A stretch of 64,000 nt of DNA, from contig NZ_CP017476.1 in the NCBI RefSeq assembly GCF_001761385.1, positions 3,585,501 to 3,649,500 of the forward strand. Direction: 5' to 3'. Position numbers and translations under genes: made by a program. Positions 21,340-33,182 of this stretch are shown here, one piece after another (within the stretch, counting starts at the first letter, position 1; every line of letters begins with the position of its first letter). The notes under the pieces are model-generated. The model worked only from the letters and a program-made list of their open reading frames with translations. It did no database searches and had not been told where the DNA came from. The stretch is from Hydrogenophaga crassostreae (GTDB taxonomy: Bacteria; Pseudomonadota; Gammaproteobacteria; Burkholderiales; Burkholderiaceae_C).

Positions 21340-22689
21340 ATGAACCTCAACAGCCTGGGTACCCGCGAACAGCTGAAGGACCCGAACTACACCCCCCCGT
21401 TGGGCAAGGCGATTCCCCTGGGCATTCAGCATGTGCTGGCCATGTTCGTGAGCAACGTGACGCCGGCAATCATCGTGGCTGGAGCAGCCGGCTTCGGGTT
21501 CGGATCGAATTCGCCCGACTTCCCGAACATGATCTACATGATTCAGATGTCGATGTTCCTCGCAGGTGTTGCCACTCTGTTGCAGACCATCGGATTTGGC
21601 CCTGTCGGCGCCCGACTGCCTATCGTGCAGGGCACGAGTTTTGCCTTTATTCCAATCATGATTCCGGCGGTGGCTGGCGCAGGGGTGGCCGGCATGGCCG
21701 GTCTTATGACAGGTGTCATCATCGGCGGCATATTCCACTTCTTCCTCGGCTTTTTCATTGGCCGCATCCGCCACGCGCTACCGCCACTTGTCACTGGCTT
21801 GATCGTATTGATGATCGGGCTGGCGCTGGTCAAAGTGGGTATCGAATACGCCGCCGGAGGCATTCCACTCAAGGGCAAGCCCGAGTTCGGCAGCCTGGTC
21901 AACTGGTCTGTGGCGCTGGTGGTGATCGTGGTGACGCTGCTGCTGAAGTTCTTCACCCGGGGCATGCTTTCCGTTGCCGCTGTGCTGGTGGGCCTGATCG
22001 TGGGCTACTTCTACGCCATGCTGCTCGGCAAGGTCAACTTTGCACCGATCGCCTCGGCGTCCTGGTTCACGGCGCCCGAACCGTTTAAGTTCGGCTGGGA
22101 AATCAACTGGGCCATCATCGTCGGCATGTGCTTCATGGCCGTGGTGTCCGCGGTGGAAACCGTGGGTGATGTCTCGGGTATCACCAAGGGCGGCGCCGGG
22201 CGTGAATCCACCGACAAGGAAATCTCTGGTGCCACCTTCGCCGATGGCCTGGGCACCGCTCTCGCCGGCCTCTTTGGTGGACTGCCAAACACCAGCTTCA
22301 GCCAGAACGTGGGCCTGATTTCCATGACCGGCGTCATGAGCCGCCATGTGGTCACGCTCGGTGCGCTGTTTCTGATCATCTGTGGCCTGATTCCGAAGTT
22401 CGGCGCCGTCATCGCCTCCATGCCCATCACGGTGCTCGGTGGCGGCGTGATCATCATGTTCGGCATGGTCACTGCCGCCGGCGTGAGCATGCTCGCAGAT
22501 GTGACATGGAATCGCCGGAACATGGTGATCTTCGCCATCTCCCTGTCGATCGGCCTGGGTCTGCAACTGGCGCCCGATGCCTTGCAACACCTGCCAAAGA
22601 TGGCCCAGGTGCTGATGACCAGCGGCCTGCTGCCTGCCGCCGTGATTTCCATCGTCCTGAACCTGGTGCTGCCGCAGGAACTGGACTGA
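21340..22689 (+). CDS. NCS2 family nucleobase:cation symporter (xanthine/uric acid permease)
   Basis: A 449-residue inner-membrane permease with about 12-14 hydrophobic segments. Signature motifs of the nucleobase-ascorbate transporter family are QGTSFAFIPIM in TM3 and the AVVSAVETVGDVSGI/SGATFADGLGTALAGLFGGLPNTSFSQN region in TM8-10, split here for description. The likely substrate is xanthine or urate, given the adjacent purine catabolism genes and a shared operator-like palindrome; the sequence alone does not separate these. Confidence 0.92.
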   Translation: MNLNSLGTREQLKDPNYTPPLGKAIPLGIQHVLAMFVSNVTPAIIVAGAAGFGFGSNSPDFPNMIYMIQMSMFLAGVATLLQTIGFGPVGARLPIVQGTSFAFIPIMIPAVAGAGVAGMAGLMTGVIIGGIFHFFLGFFIGRIRHALPPLVTGLIVLMIGLALVKVGIEYAAGGIPLKGKPEFGSLVNWSVALVVIVVTLLLKFFTRGMLSVAAVLVGLIVGYFYAMLLGKVNFAPIASASWFTAPEPFKFGWEINWAIIVGMCFMAVVSAVETVGDVSGITKGGAGRESTDKEISGATFADGLGTALAGLFGGLPNTSFSQNVGLISMTGVMSRHVVTLGALFLIICGLIPKFGAVIASMPITVLGGGVIIMFGMVTAAGVSMLADVTWNRRNMVIFAISLSIGLGLQLAPDALQHLPKMAQVLMTSGLLPAAVISIVLNLVLPQELD

Positions 22690-22801
22690 GCGCATTCAAC
22701 CCCGCTGAGCCACTGCCAATCACCTTCGGCAGTTCGCTCACACTGCGCCTGGGGTACGGCAGGAACAAGGCCTCCCTACGGAAATGAAGGTGTGCCTTCT
22801 C

Positions 22802-22823
22802 AACTGGCCCTTTTGGGCCAGTT
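22802..22823 (+). terminator. probable terminator after the NCS2 permease
   Basis: Stem AACTGGCCC/GGGCCAGTT with a TTTT loop, about 110 bp after the permease stop. The following bases are only moderately T-rich. Confidence 0.65.
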
Positions 22824-22970
22824 TCTGTTGAAAACCCCCTTTCATGGCGGCGGCTCAGCAAGAAACAGTCGGGTCTTCACCCGCCTGTTCCGGTTTTTGG
22901 GCTTCGCAAGCCCCCTGCAAAATGGGAAGCAACCCTGTTCACCCCAACTTTTTTCGCCCACATCACCCAC

Positions 22971-24656
22971 ATGCCTGGACCGTCCACCGACATTCACGAC
23001 GCCTCTGCGCTCGTCATCGACGGCAATCCCCAGTCGCGTTCGATCCTCGTTTCCCAGTTGCGCGAGTTGGGTGTTGGCACCATCACACAGTGTTCACGCC
23101 TGGTCGATGCCCGGTCCAAGCTTGAGTTTGCGGCCTTTGATCTGGTGGTCTGTGAACAGTACTTCGAGCGCGAAAACCTCACCGGTCAGGACCTTCTGGA
23201 TGATCTGCGGCGCAACCAGCTGCTGCCCTTCTACACGGTGTTCGTGATGGTCACATCAGAGGCCTCCTACAGCAAAGTCGCCGAGGCGGCAGAGTCGGCA
23301 CTCGACGCCTATTTGCTCAAGCCCCACACCTCAGCCGGCCTGGCCGAACGCATCACCATGGCCCGCGACCGCAAGCTCTCACTGCGCGACATCTTCTCCG
23401 CCATTGAGGCTGAAAAATTTGATGAGGCTGCGGCCATTTGCAAAGGGCGATTCCAGGCACGCGAACCCTACTGGCTCTACGCCGCGCGCATCGGCGCTGA
23501 ACTCATGCTGCGCTCAGGCAACCTGGCCGATGCCCAAGCCATGTACGAAGCAGTGGTTGAAGCCAAAACCCTGCCCTGGGCCAAGCTCGGGGTTGCCCGC
23601 TCTCAACTTGAAGCCGGATTCCCGCAGCGCGCAGAGACCACGCTGAAAGGGCTGATCGAAACCGAACCAGGCTACAGCGACGCCTACGACGTGATGGGCC
23701 GCGCCCAATTCGAACAGGGCAACTTCAAGGATGCCCTGAACACCTTCCGCATGTCGACCAAGCTCACGCCCGGGTCTGTGAACCGATTGCTGAAACACGG
23801 CATGATGGCCTACTACGCCGGCGACAGAGAGGAAGGAACAGAGCTTCTCGAACGCGCCACCCGGCTGGGACTGGACTCCAAACTCTACGACGCACAGGCG
23901 CTGGTACTTCTGGCCTTTTCCCGACTGGACGACAACGACAACCGTGGCCTTGCGCGCTGCGTTGACCAGCTCATGCACCTGCGTGAACGCCAACCCGACA
24001 GTCCACGCCTGCAGCGATTGCTCGATGTGGTCGAGGCACTGGTAGCGATCCAGAGTTACCAAACGGCTCGCGCACTCGATGAAGTGCGGCGCATGGCCAA
24101 ATCGATACTCCTGCCCAATTTTGATTTCGAGTCAGCCAGCAACCTGCTGGCCTTGATGACGCGCCTGGCTGCCCGCTCCATTCAGCTCTATGAGGTGGAT
24201 GCGGCGGTGGACGTCATGGGCTTGCGTTTTTGCACCAGCCGGGCCCTCACCGAGTTGCTGGCTTGCGCATGCACCGGGCGCCAGGGCTTCGTCAACCGCG
24301 TGCGCGCTGCGCACGTCGAAGTGCTCAAGCTCACCGAGCAAGCCATGACACTCAGTCTCAAAGGCGAACCCCAGAGCGCGGTGCAAGCGTTGCTCGAACA
24401 AGGCGAAAAAACCCTGAACGCCAAGATCATCGAGTCAGCCCATCTGGTGTTGCAACGCTACGAAGAGAAGATCACCGAACGCGGTCCTTTGTTGATTCAC
24501 GCACAAGCGTTGCGCGAAAAATACCGCACCACCGAGATCCATGCCGGATTGGGTGAACAAGCCCACACCGGCCGAGCCGCAGGTGGCATGTCGCTGCCAT
24601 CGGGCTACAAACCGCAAACCTCCGAAGGTTTGTTGGCAAAATTCAGCGTCGTTTGA
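22971..24656 (+). CDS. receiver-domain protein with TPR repeats
   Basis: A 561-residue soluble protein. Residues 10-130 have the CheY fold (ALVIDGNPQSRSILVSQLRELG ... YLLKPHTSAGLAERI), but the acceptor position reads VVCEQYF, Glu 62 in place of Asp, and the acidic pair near residue 17 is reduced to one Asp. Residues about 140-330 hold TPR-like helical repeats (AYDVMGRAQFEQGNFKDALNTF, split by other helices), and the C-terminal half is all-helical without a recognised output. Such receiver-TPR proteins act as scaffolds. Glu may mimic constitutive phosphorylation. No partner kinase is adjacent. Confidence 0.85.
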   Translation: MPGPSTDIHDASALVIDGNPQSRSILVSQLRELGVGTITQCSRLVDARSKLEFAAFDLVVCEQYFERENLTGQDLLDDLRRNQLLPFYTVFVMVTSEASYSKVAEAAESALDAYLLKPHTSAGLAERITMARDRKLSLRDIFSAIEAEKFDEAAAICKGRFQAREPYWLYAARIGAELMLRSGNLADAQAMYEAVVEAKTLPWAKLGVARSQLEAGFPQRAETTLKGLIETEPGYSDAYDVMGRAQFEQGNFKDALNTFRMSTKLTPGSVNRLLKHGMMAYYAGDREEGTELLERATRLGLDSKLYDAQALVLLAFSRLDDNDNRGLARCVDQLMHLRERQPDSPRLQRLLDVVEALVAIQSYQTARALDEVRRMAKSILLPNFDFESASNLLALMTRLAARSIQLYEVDAAVDVMGLRFCTSRALTELLACACTGRQGFVNRVRAAHVEVLKLTEQAMTLSLKGEPQSAVQALLEQGEKTLNAKIIESAHLVLQRYEEKITERGPLLIHAQALREKYRTTEIHAGLGEQAHTGRAAGGMSLPSGYKPQTSEGLLAKFSVV

Positions 24657-24695
24657 AATCAGCGCCGGCCTGAGAATCCACCGGCCAACCCACCC

Positions 24696-25928
24696 TCAAG
24701 CCACGGGCGCGGGAGGGCCTTCGTACAGCCAGGGGTTGTCCAGCAAGGTTTCGCCCAAAGCCCACATCGCTGCGTTGCGCGACCAACGCAGAGGCCCCTC
24801 CGCGTGGAAGATGGTTCCATTGCGTGCCGACCTTGATTGCACGCGGGCGTTGCGCTGCCAGCGCGTACGGGCGAAGCGCTGCAACAGCTCGGGCCAATTC
24901 ACTGGCTGGCTGTTTGCCTCGCCGACCAGTTGCCCCATGGTCCAGGCATCTTCCAGCGCCATCGCGGCCCCCTGCGCCAGGTAGGGGCGCAGCGGGTGGG
25001 CTGCATCGCCCAGCAGCGCGACCCGTCCCTGTGCGTGCTCCCGTGCGCCCGCCATGGGAGCGCGGTCGTTCAAAGGCCACAGCTTCCAGTCACCCACCGC
25101 ATCAACCACCGCCAGCAAATCGCTGCTGACCGGGCCCAGCGTTCGGCGCAGGTCCGCGGCGTGGGCTTCATGGGTCCAGCTCTGTGGATCGCTGCCCACT
25201 TCACCGCCATGGCCTTGCCCGATCACACCTTGCACAACCACCACCACGTTGAACCAGTCACCCCTGCGCACCGGGTAATGCACGGCATGCAACCTGGGCC
25301 CCAGCCAAGCGGTCACGACGCAAGCCCGCAGTGAGGGAGGCAGGTCACCCGTGCGCACCAAGCCCCGATAGGCCAAATGCCCACTGGAGCGGACCGGCTG
25401 CGCTCCCAGCATCTGGCTTCGCACGCGGCTCCACAAGCCATCACATCCCAGGAGGGCTTGCCCTTCGAAAAGTGATCCGTCTTCGTCCGTCACCCTGATG
25501 CCGCTGCCACCCTCGACATAAGAGGCCACGCGCTGATTCAAACGCAGTCGAACCCCACTTTGGCGCTCGACAGCTTCCAGCAACAAACCATGCAAATCGG
25601 CTCTGTGAACCGTGGCATAGACCTGACCGTAGCGTTGCCTGGCCTCAAACCCCAGCGTCAACGCACCCAAGGCCGTGCCCTTGCTCACATCGCGAACACG
25701 CAAGGCCTCCGGAAATGCCGCCACGCCCTTCAAAGCACCCAGCAAGCCCCAGGCATCGAGCACGCGCACCGCGTTCGGGCCCAGCTGCAAACCAGCCCCG
25801 ACCTCGCCAAAAGCAGAGGCCTGCTCCAGCAAGTCCACGGCCACGCCCTCGCGCGACAGGGCCAGAGCTGCACCCAGCCCACCGATGCCGCCGCCCGCAA
25901 CAACCACTTGTTCAGTCATGTCAGGCAT
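24696..25928 (-). CDS. FAD-dependent aromatic monooxygenase (salicylate/3-hydroxybenzoate hydroxylase-like)
   Basis: A 410-residue class A flavoprotein monooxygenase using NAD(P)H and oxygen to hydroxylate an aromatic ring. It shows the dinucleotide fold VVAGGGIGGLGAALAL, the DG motif LGCDGLWSRVR and the GD motif VALLGDAAHPLRPYLAQG. The overall pattern is closest to 3-hydroxybenzoate 6-hydroxylase and salicylate hydroxylase types. Met at 25928 or 25919 could start it; neither has a clear ribosome site. No ring-cleavage gene is adjacent, so the substrate is open. Confidence 0.85.
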   Translation of the reverse strand: MPDMTEQVVVAGGGIGGLGAALALSREGVAVDLLEQASAFGEVGAGLQLGPNAVRVLDAWGLLGALKGVAAFPEALRVRDVSKGTALGALTLGFEARQRYGQVYATVHRADLHGLLLEAVERQSGVRLRLNQRVASYVEGGSGIRVTDEDGSLFEGQALLGCDGLWSRVRSQMLGAQPVRSSGHLAYRGLVRTGDLPPSLRACVVTAWLGPRLHAVHYPVRRGDWFNVVVVVQGVIGQGHGGEVGSDPQSWTHEAHAADLRRTLGPVSSDLLAVVDAVGDWKLWPLNDRAPMAGAREHAQGRVALLGDAAHPLRPYLAQGAAMALEDAWTMGQLVGEANSQPVNWPELLQRFARTRWQRNARVQSRSARNGTIFHAEGPLRWSRNAAMWALGETLLDNPWLYEGPPAPVA

Positions 25929-25970
25929 TGTGCCGCGAGCGCGTGCACTGCCCTTGACTCAGCGCAAACC

Positions 25971-27086
25971 TCACGCCACACGGTGGAACCACCAGAGTGA
26001 CAGGCCGGCGGACAACACCACCAGCAACGCTCCCAGCAGGGCCAGCAACCCGGATAGTTCAACCTCCTTGGTTTGCACCGACAAACGAGAGCCCAGTGAT
26101 TCGTAGACTTTCTTCAAGCTTTCGGCGGTGCCGGCATAGAAGTAACTGCCTTGCGTGATGCGGGCCACGTCCTTCAGGGTGTCCTCGTCCAGCCGAACCC
26201 GCATCGACCAGCCCTCAAAACCAATCACTTCGCCCTCCACCGTGCCCACACCCACCGTGTAGATGCGCACGCCCCGCTCAGCGGCCATCTCCGCAGCCTC
26301 GGTCGTGTCCACCCCCGTGGTGCGCTGACCATCGGTGAGCAAAATCACCGCCGCCGACCGAAAGGAGCCCGGCTCTACCGGTTCAAAAGGCTTCTCGATC
26401 ACGGTTTGCCCAATGGCGCGCCCTTGCGGCGCCAACGGATCGCCCCGCGCCGCAAAGGTCATGCGACCCAGGTCGATACCCTGATCGGGAAACAGCTCCG
26501 ACAAGGCCACCACGATGGCGCTGCCAATGGCCGTGGCGCGCTGCAACTGAAATTTGTCGATGGCCGCATTCAGGTCTTCGCGGCTTAGGGTAACGGGTTG
26601 CACCACTTGCGCGGTGCCCGCGAACGCCACGATGCCCACCTTCACCTGACGAGGCAGCTCAGCCAGAAAGGCCTTGGCTGCCACCTGAGAGGCCACCAAA
26701 CGGTTGGGTTCAACATCGGTGGCGCGCATGCTGCCCGACACATCCATGGCCAAAATAATCGTCTGCTCGGTGGTTGGCAATGGCAACTGGGCCACCGGTC
26801 GAGCCGACGCAAGCAACAAAGACGCCACGGCCATGAACAACAGCATCGGCGGCACATGGCGCCGCCAACCCGGGCCCTTGCCGATCAGCGCCTCGCGTAC
26901 CACCGCCACACTGGCCAGCCGCACCGTGGCGCGCCGGCGCCGACCCATCAACCACCAATACAGCAGCAGCAACACCGGCAAGGCTGCCAGGCCCCACAAA
27001 AAATCGGGCCAGATGAAATCCACGGGTATGTCACGCCGTATCGCGCGAAGCGCCGGCAACACCACTGTTGAAAACCACTCGTTCAC
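25971..27086 (-). CDS. BatA-like membrane protein with von Willebrand factor A domain
   Basis: A 371-residue inner-membrane protein. Two N-terminal hydrophobic segments (about 27-46 and 79-94) precede a VWA domain with an intact MIDAS motif DVSGSM (115-120), the central Thr region and LLTDGQRTTG. A C-terminal helix is at about 345-365. It overlaps the DUF58 gene by 4 bp (ATGA). MoxR ATPase, DUF58 and VWA proteins together form a known chaperone-like set for assembly or stress tolerance of envelope complexes; the client here is unknown. Confidence 0.9.
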   Translation of the reverse strand: MNEWFSTVVLPALRAIRRDIPVDFIWPDFLWGLAALPVLLLLYWWLMGRRRRATVRLASVAVVREALIGKGPGWRRHVPPMLLFMAVASLLLASARPVAQLPLPTTEQTIILAMDVSGSMRATDVEPNRLVASQVAAKAFLAELPRQVKVGIVAFAGTAQVVQPVTLSREDLNAAIDKFQLQRATAIGSAIVVALSELFPDQGIDLGRMTFAARGDPLAPQGRAIGQTVIEKPFEPVEPGSFRSAAVILLTDGQRTTGVDTTEAAEMAAERGVRIYTVGVGTVEGEVIGFEGWSMRVRLDEDTLKDVARITQGSYFYAGTAESLKKVYESLGSRLSVQTKEVELSGLLALLGALLVVLSAGLSLWWFHRVA

Positions 27087-28090
27087 ACCATGCCCCCCAC
27101 CGTTGGCGCAATGTGCCCAGGCAGGAGCCGCTTGCCACCCACCCGGGCGCGGGCCCGATGGCCGCGCAATTCAACAAAGCGAAGCACGGCGGTGAACAGG
27201 TCGTCATCCGTGGCGAGCTCCAGCGTGTCCACCCCCGCGCGGCCCAGGCTCTCACGCAACTGCGCCTCGCGCTGGGCAGCGATGCGGGCATAGCGCTGGC
27301 GAAAACCCGTGTCGTGGGTGTCCACCAGCAACTGCTCACCGGTTTCGGCATCACGCACGGTAAGCATGCCCAGGTCGGGCAAAGCCAGCTCCAATGGATC
27401 GAGCAGCCGAACGGCCACCACATCGTGGCGCATCGCCAGCTCGCCAAGCGGCTTCTCCCAGCCAGGCTCACTGATGAAATCGGAGACCACAAACAAGGTG
27501 CTGCGTTGGTGAACGGTGTGGCTCGCAGCGCGCAGCAAATCGGCCAGCCGGGTCACGCCTTCGTCAACCCCGCTGTTGCGCTCGGCCTTGCGAATGCGAT
27601 CCAGCAGCTGCAACACCTGCGCCCGCCCACCCCGGGCCGGCAACACCGCGTTGCCACCCGCGCCCCACAGCATCGCGCCCACACGGTTGCCATGGCGCCC
27701 GAGCAACCGTGCCAATACGCCCACAAAGCCCAACAACATATCGCTCTTGCGTTGCGAACCCGATCCGAAGTCCACTGACGGGCTCAGGTCGAGCAAAAAC
27801 CAGGCCGCCATTTCACGGTCTTCCGTGAACACCCGCACATGCGGTTGCTGGAGCCTGGCGGTCACGTTCCAGTCCATGTGCCGCACATCATCGTGGTGCT
27901 GGTATTCGCGCAGGTCAGCCAGATCCAAGCCGTTGCCACGCATCAAGGTGCGGTGGTCTCCTTGCAGCAATCCGTCGAGCCGCCGCAAGACGGTCCATTC
28001 AAGCCGCTGCAACAACGCGTCGGCACGCTCAGACGGTACCTCCTGTGGCGTGGCACTCGATGAAGACCTGAACAAACCAAACACGCTCAA
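27083..28090 (-). CDS. DUF58 domain-containing protein
   Basis: A 335-residue protein with the DUF58 signature around LADLREYQHHDDVRHMDWNV and a downstream VWA-like fold (WFLLDLSPSVDFGS). No membrane segment is evident. It lies 4 bp after the MoxR ATPase gene and overlaps the VWA gene by 4 bp, so the three form one operon. In this family the protein is taken to bridge the ATPase and the VWA partner. Confidence 0.92.
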   Translation of the reverse strand: MSVFGLFRSSSSATPQEVPSERADALLQRLEWTVLRRLDGLLQGDHRTLMRGNGLDLADLREYQHHDDVRHMDWNVTARLQQPHVRVFTEDREMAAWFLLDLSPSVDFGSGSQRKSDMLLGFVGVLARLLGRHGNRVGAMLWGAGGNAVLPARGGRAQVLQLLDRIRKAERNSGVDEGVTRLADLLRAASHTVHQRSTLFVVSDFISEPGWEKPLGELAMRHDVVAVRLLDPLELALPDLGMLTVRDAETGEQLLVDTHDTGFRQRYARIAAQREAQLRESLGRAGVDTLELATDDDLFTAVLRFVELRGHRARARVGGKRLLPGHIAPTVGGMV

Positions 28091-28094
28091 CCCC

Positions 28095-29099
28095 CTATGC
28101 AGCGCGCTGCTCTGGCGCCAACAGTTTGGCAGGCGGCTTCACGGCCGCCATGATGCGGTCAATCAATGCTTCGCTGGTCAGGCCCTCGGACAGACCCTCA
28201 TACGACAAAACCACGCGGTGGCGCAAGACATCGGGCACGAGATCAACCATGTCGGCAGGCAAGGCATAGGTGCGGCCACGCAAAAGGGCCAAGGCTCTGG
28301 CGCCCTCCACCAGGCCAATCGTTGCCCGGGGGCTGGCGCCATAGGTGATCAGCCCAGCGAGTTCTTTCAAGCCGTGCCGCTCTGGAGCACGGGTGGCCGA
28401 CACCAGCTTCACGGCGTACTGAACCAGTGCCGGGTCCACATACACCGAGCGGCATTGGGCTTGCAATTCGCCCAGTTGTTCGGTGGTGGCGACTGCGTTT
28501 ACCAGCACCTTCGGGCCCGTGACACGCTCCACGATCACAAACTCTTCTTCATCGGTCGGGTAGTCCAGTTGCACCTTCATCAGAAAGCGGTCCACCTGTG
28601 CCTCAGGAAGCGGATACGTACCTTCGGTTTCAATCGGATTCTGCGTAGCCATCACCAGAAAAGGGCTGGGCACGAAGTGGGTTTCACCGGCGATCGTGAC
28701 CTGCCGCTCCTGCATCACTTCGAGCAGCGCGCTCTGCACCTTGGCCGGAGCCCGGTTGATCTCATCGGCCAGCAACAGGTTGGCAAAAACCGGCCCCAGC
28801 GAGGTGCTGAAATCGCCGGTTTTCTGGTTGTAGATGCGTGTGCCCACCAAATCGGCCGGCACCAGATCGGGCGTGAACTGTATGCGCTTGAAACGACCCT
28901 GCACCACCTCGGCCAAGGTCTTGACCGTGAGTGTTTTCGCCAAACCCGGCACACCCTCTACCAGCAAATGCCCCTGCGCCAGCATGGCGACCATCACCCG
29001 CTCCAGAAAGCGGTCCTGCCCCACAACAACCCGCTTCACCTCGTAAAGGATCTGCTCCATCAATTCTGCCGCTCCACTGGTGTCTTCTCTCACAAGCAT
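28095..29099 (-). CDS. MoxR family AAA+ ATPase
   Basis: A 334-residue AAA+ chaperone. Visible motifs are Walker A GVPGLAKT, Walker B LLADEINR, sensor 1 ATQNPIE and the YPLPEAQVDRF segment typical of MoxR. ATG 29099 is used. A TTG two codons earlier (29105) and a later ATG at 29060 are alternatives; no well-spaced ribosome site decides. It heads the moxR-DUF58-VWA operon. Confidence 0.93.
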   Translation of the reverse strand: MLVREDTSGAAELMEQILYEVKRVVVGQDRFLERVMVAMLAQGHLLVEGVPGLAKTLTVKTLAEVVQGRFKRIQFTPDLVPADLVGTRIYNQKTGDFSTSLGPVFANLLLADEINRAPAKVQSALLEVMQERQVTIAGETHFVPSPFLVMATQNPIETEGTYPLPEAQVDRFLMKVQLDYPTDEEEFVIVERVTGPKVLVNAVATTEQLGELQAQCRSVYVDPALVQYAVKLVSATRAPERHGLKELAGLITYGASPRATIGLVEGARALALLRGRTYALPADMVDLVPDVLRHRVVLSYEGLSEGLTSEALIDRIMAAVKPPAKLLAPEQRAA

Positions 29100-29122
29100 C
29101 TCCAAAAAAAGAAACTATCCGA

Positions 29123-29222
29123 AGTGCGAGGCCCAAAACCCAGGGTGCCGCGGAACTGGATTTGCCAGGCCGCCAGCACCGCCTCCTTGAGGGGGCGCGC
29201 GAAGCGTGGCAGGGATGGGTCA
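29123..29222. repeat. dispersed GC-rich intergenic repeat, copy D
   Basis: CCCAGGGTGCCGCGGAACTGG followed by TTTGCCAGGCCGCCAGCACCG and a CTCCTTGAGGGGGCGCGCG tail resembles the unit at 9885-10175 and the arms at 13169-13400. It fills the gap between the MoxR gene and the protease stop. Confidence 0.6.
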
Positions 29223-30131
29223 AAACGGCGGCATCCCCGCCGCCGCCGCCGCTCCTTCAATGGGCACCGCAAATCCAATGCCCACAAACGTCCGGTGATT
29301 GGTGGGATTCAGAATACCCGTCACGATACCCACCACCTCGCCATTCAAGGTCACCAATGGCCCGCCCGAGTTGCCCGGGTTGGCCGCCGCATCAAACTGG
29401 ATCAGGTTGCCAATTTCTTGTGCGCCCTCCTGCGATCTGAAATCCCGGTTCAGACCGGAAACCACGCCGGCCGACACCGACGGGCCAATGCCAAATGGAA
29501 AGCCAACAGCAACCACGGTCTCGCCTGGCAACAAATCCGATGAAGAGCGCAGCGTGGCTGCGTGCAAATCATCTGGAACCACATCGGCCTGCAAAACGGC
29601 CAGGTCACGATCGGCCTGAACGGCCTTGACCGTTGCGTCCGACTCGGTGCCATCATCAAAGGTCAGGCGAACGATCCGTGCCCCTTGCACCACATGCAGG
29701 TTGGTCAGGATCACGCCCTTGTCAACAATCACCACGCCCGTGCCCACGCTGGTTTCGATCTCTTCGCCCTTTTTGTTCTTTGCCAGCCCAGCAACACGCA
29801 CCACGGAAGGGCGAATTTTTTCAGCCGCGCGTGCGGCAGCCGATGGCAAAGTTTGCGTGGTGAGAGTGCGAAGCACGGCAGCGTCGATGTCCTTTTGAGT
29901 CAGTGCGCCTGTGGTTGGCATCGGACGCCAGAACAAGCTCACCACCAACAAGCCCGCCAACATCGCCAGCGCCGACCACATGGCCAACGGGCTGCGCCCG
30001 ACCCGCCCGAGCGTTGATGCGGGGCGAATGATCTGCTCCTCCCGAGCAGACGCCGCTTCCGCCTCAGACACCAGCGGCTGAGCCAGGGCGCCGAGGCGCC
30101 TGGATGAACTGTAGAGAGCTGGCTTTCGCAT
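29220..30131 (-). CDS. membrane-anchored trypsin-like serine protease (S1C/HtrA-like), no PDZ domain
   Basis: A 303-residue protein started at the ATG at 30131, which has GGAG 6 nt upstream. A cytosolic N-tail of about 48 residues precedes one membrane helix (about 49-69), then a periplasmic chymotrypsin-fold domain with an apparent catalytic triad: His 146 (ILTNLHVV), Asp 176 (DRDLAVL) and Ser 255 (NPGNSGGPL). The protein stops after FAVPI, where DegS and HtrA would continue into a PDZ domain. It is adjacent to the moxR operon on the same strand. Confidence 0.9.
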   Translation of the reverse strand: MRKPALYSSSRRLGALAQPLVSEAEAASAREEQIIRPASTLGRVGRSPLAMWSALAMLAGLLVVSLFWRPMPTTGALTQKDIDAAVLRTLTTQTLPSAAARAAEKIRPSVVRVAGLAKNKKGEEIETSVGTGVVIVDKGVILTNLHVVQGARIVRLTFDDGTESDATVKAVQADRDLAVLQADVVPDDLHAATLRSSSDLLPGETVVAVGFPFGIGPSVSAGVVSGLNRDFRSQEGAQEIGNLIQFDAAANPGNSGGPLVTLNGEVVGIVTGILNPTNHRTFVGIGFAVPIEGAAAAAGMPPF

Positions 30132-30191
30132 GGTGGCTCCGTGACTCGCCGGCGGCAATGTCCTACATCATGCCGCGTTGCGCCGCCGCCC

Positions 30192-33032
<2,841 letters not shown>

Positions 33033-33182
33033 ACAAAACTCCTACTTACAGTTTCAAACACAGCCCCATTGTGCGTCTCGGCGAAGCCTGTGCTCGCAGC
33101 GCGGTTTCTAGGCTTGCGAAAAACCGTCGCACCCGGGCTCCACCAGCACTGCGCCCAGTGCTGCGTGGGCGATCAAATCACG

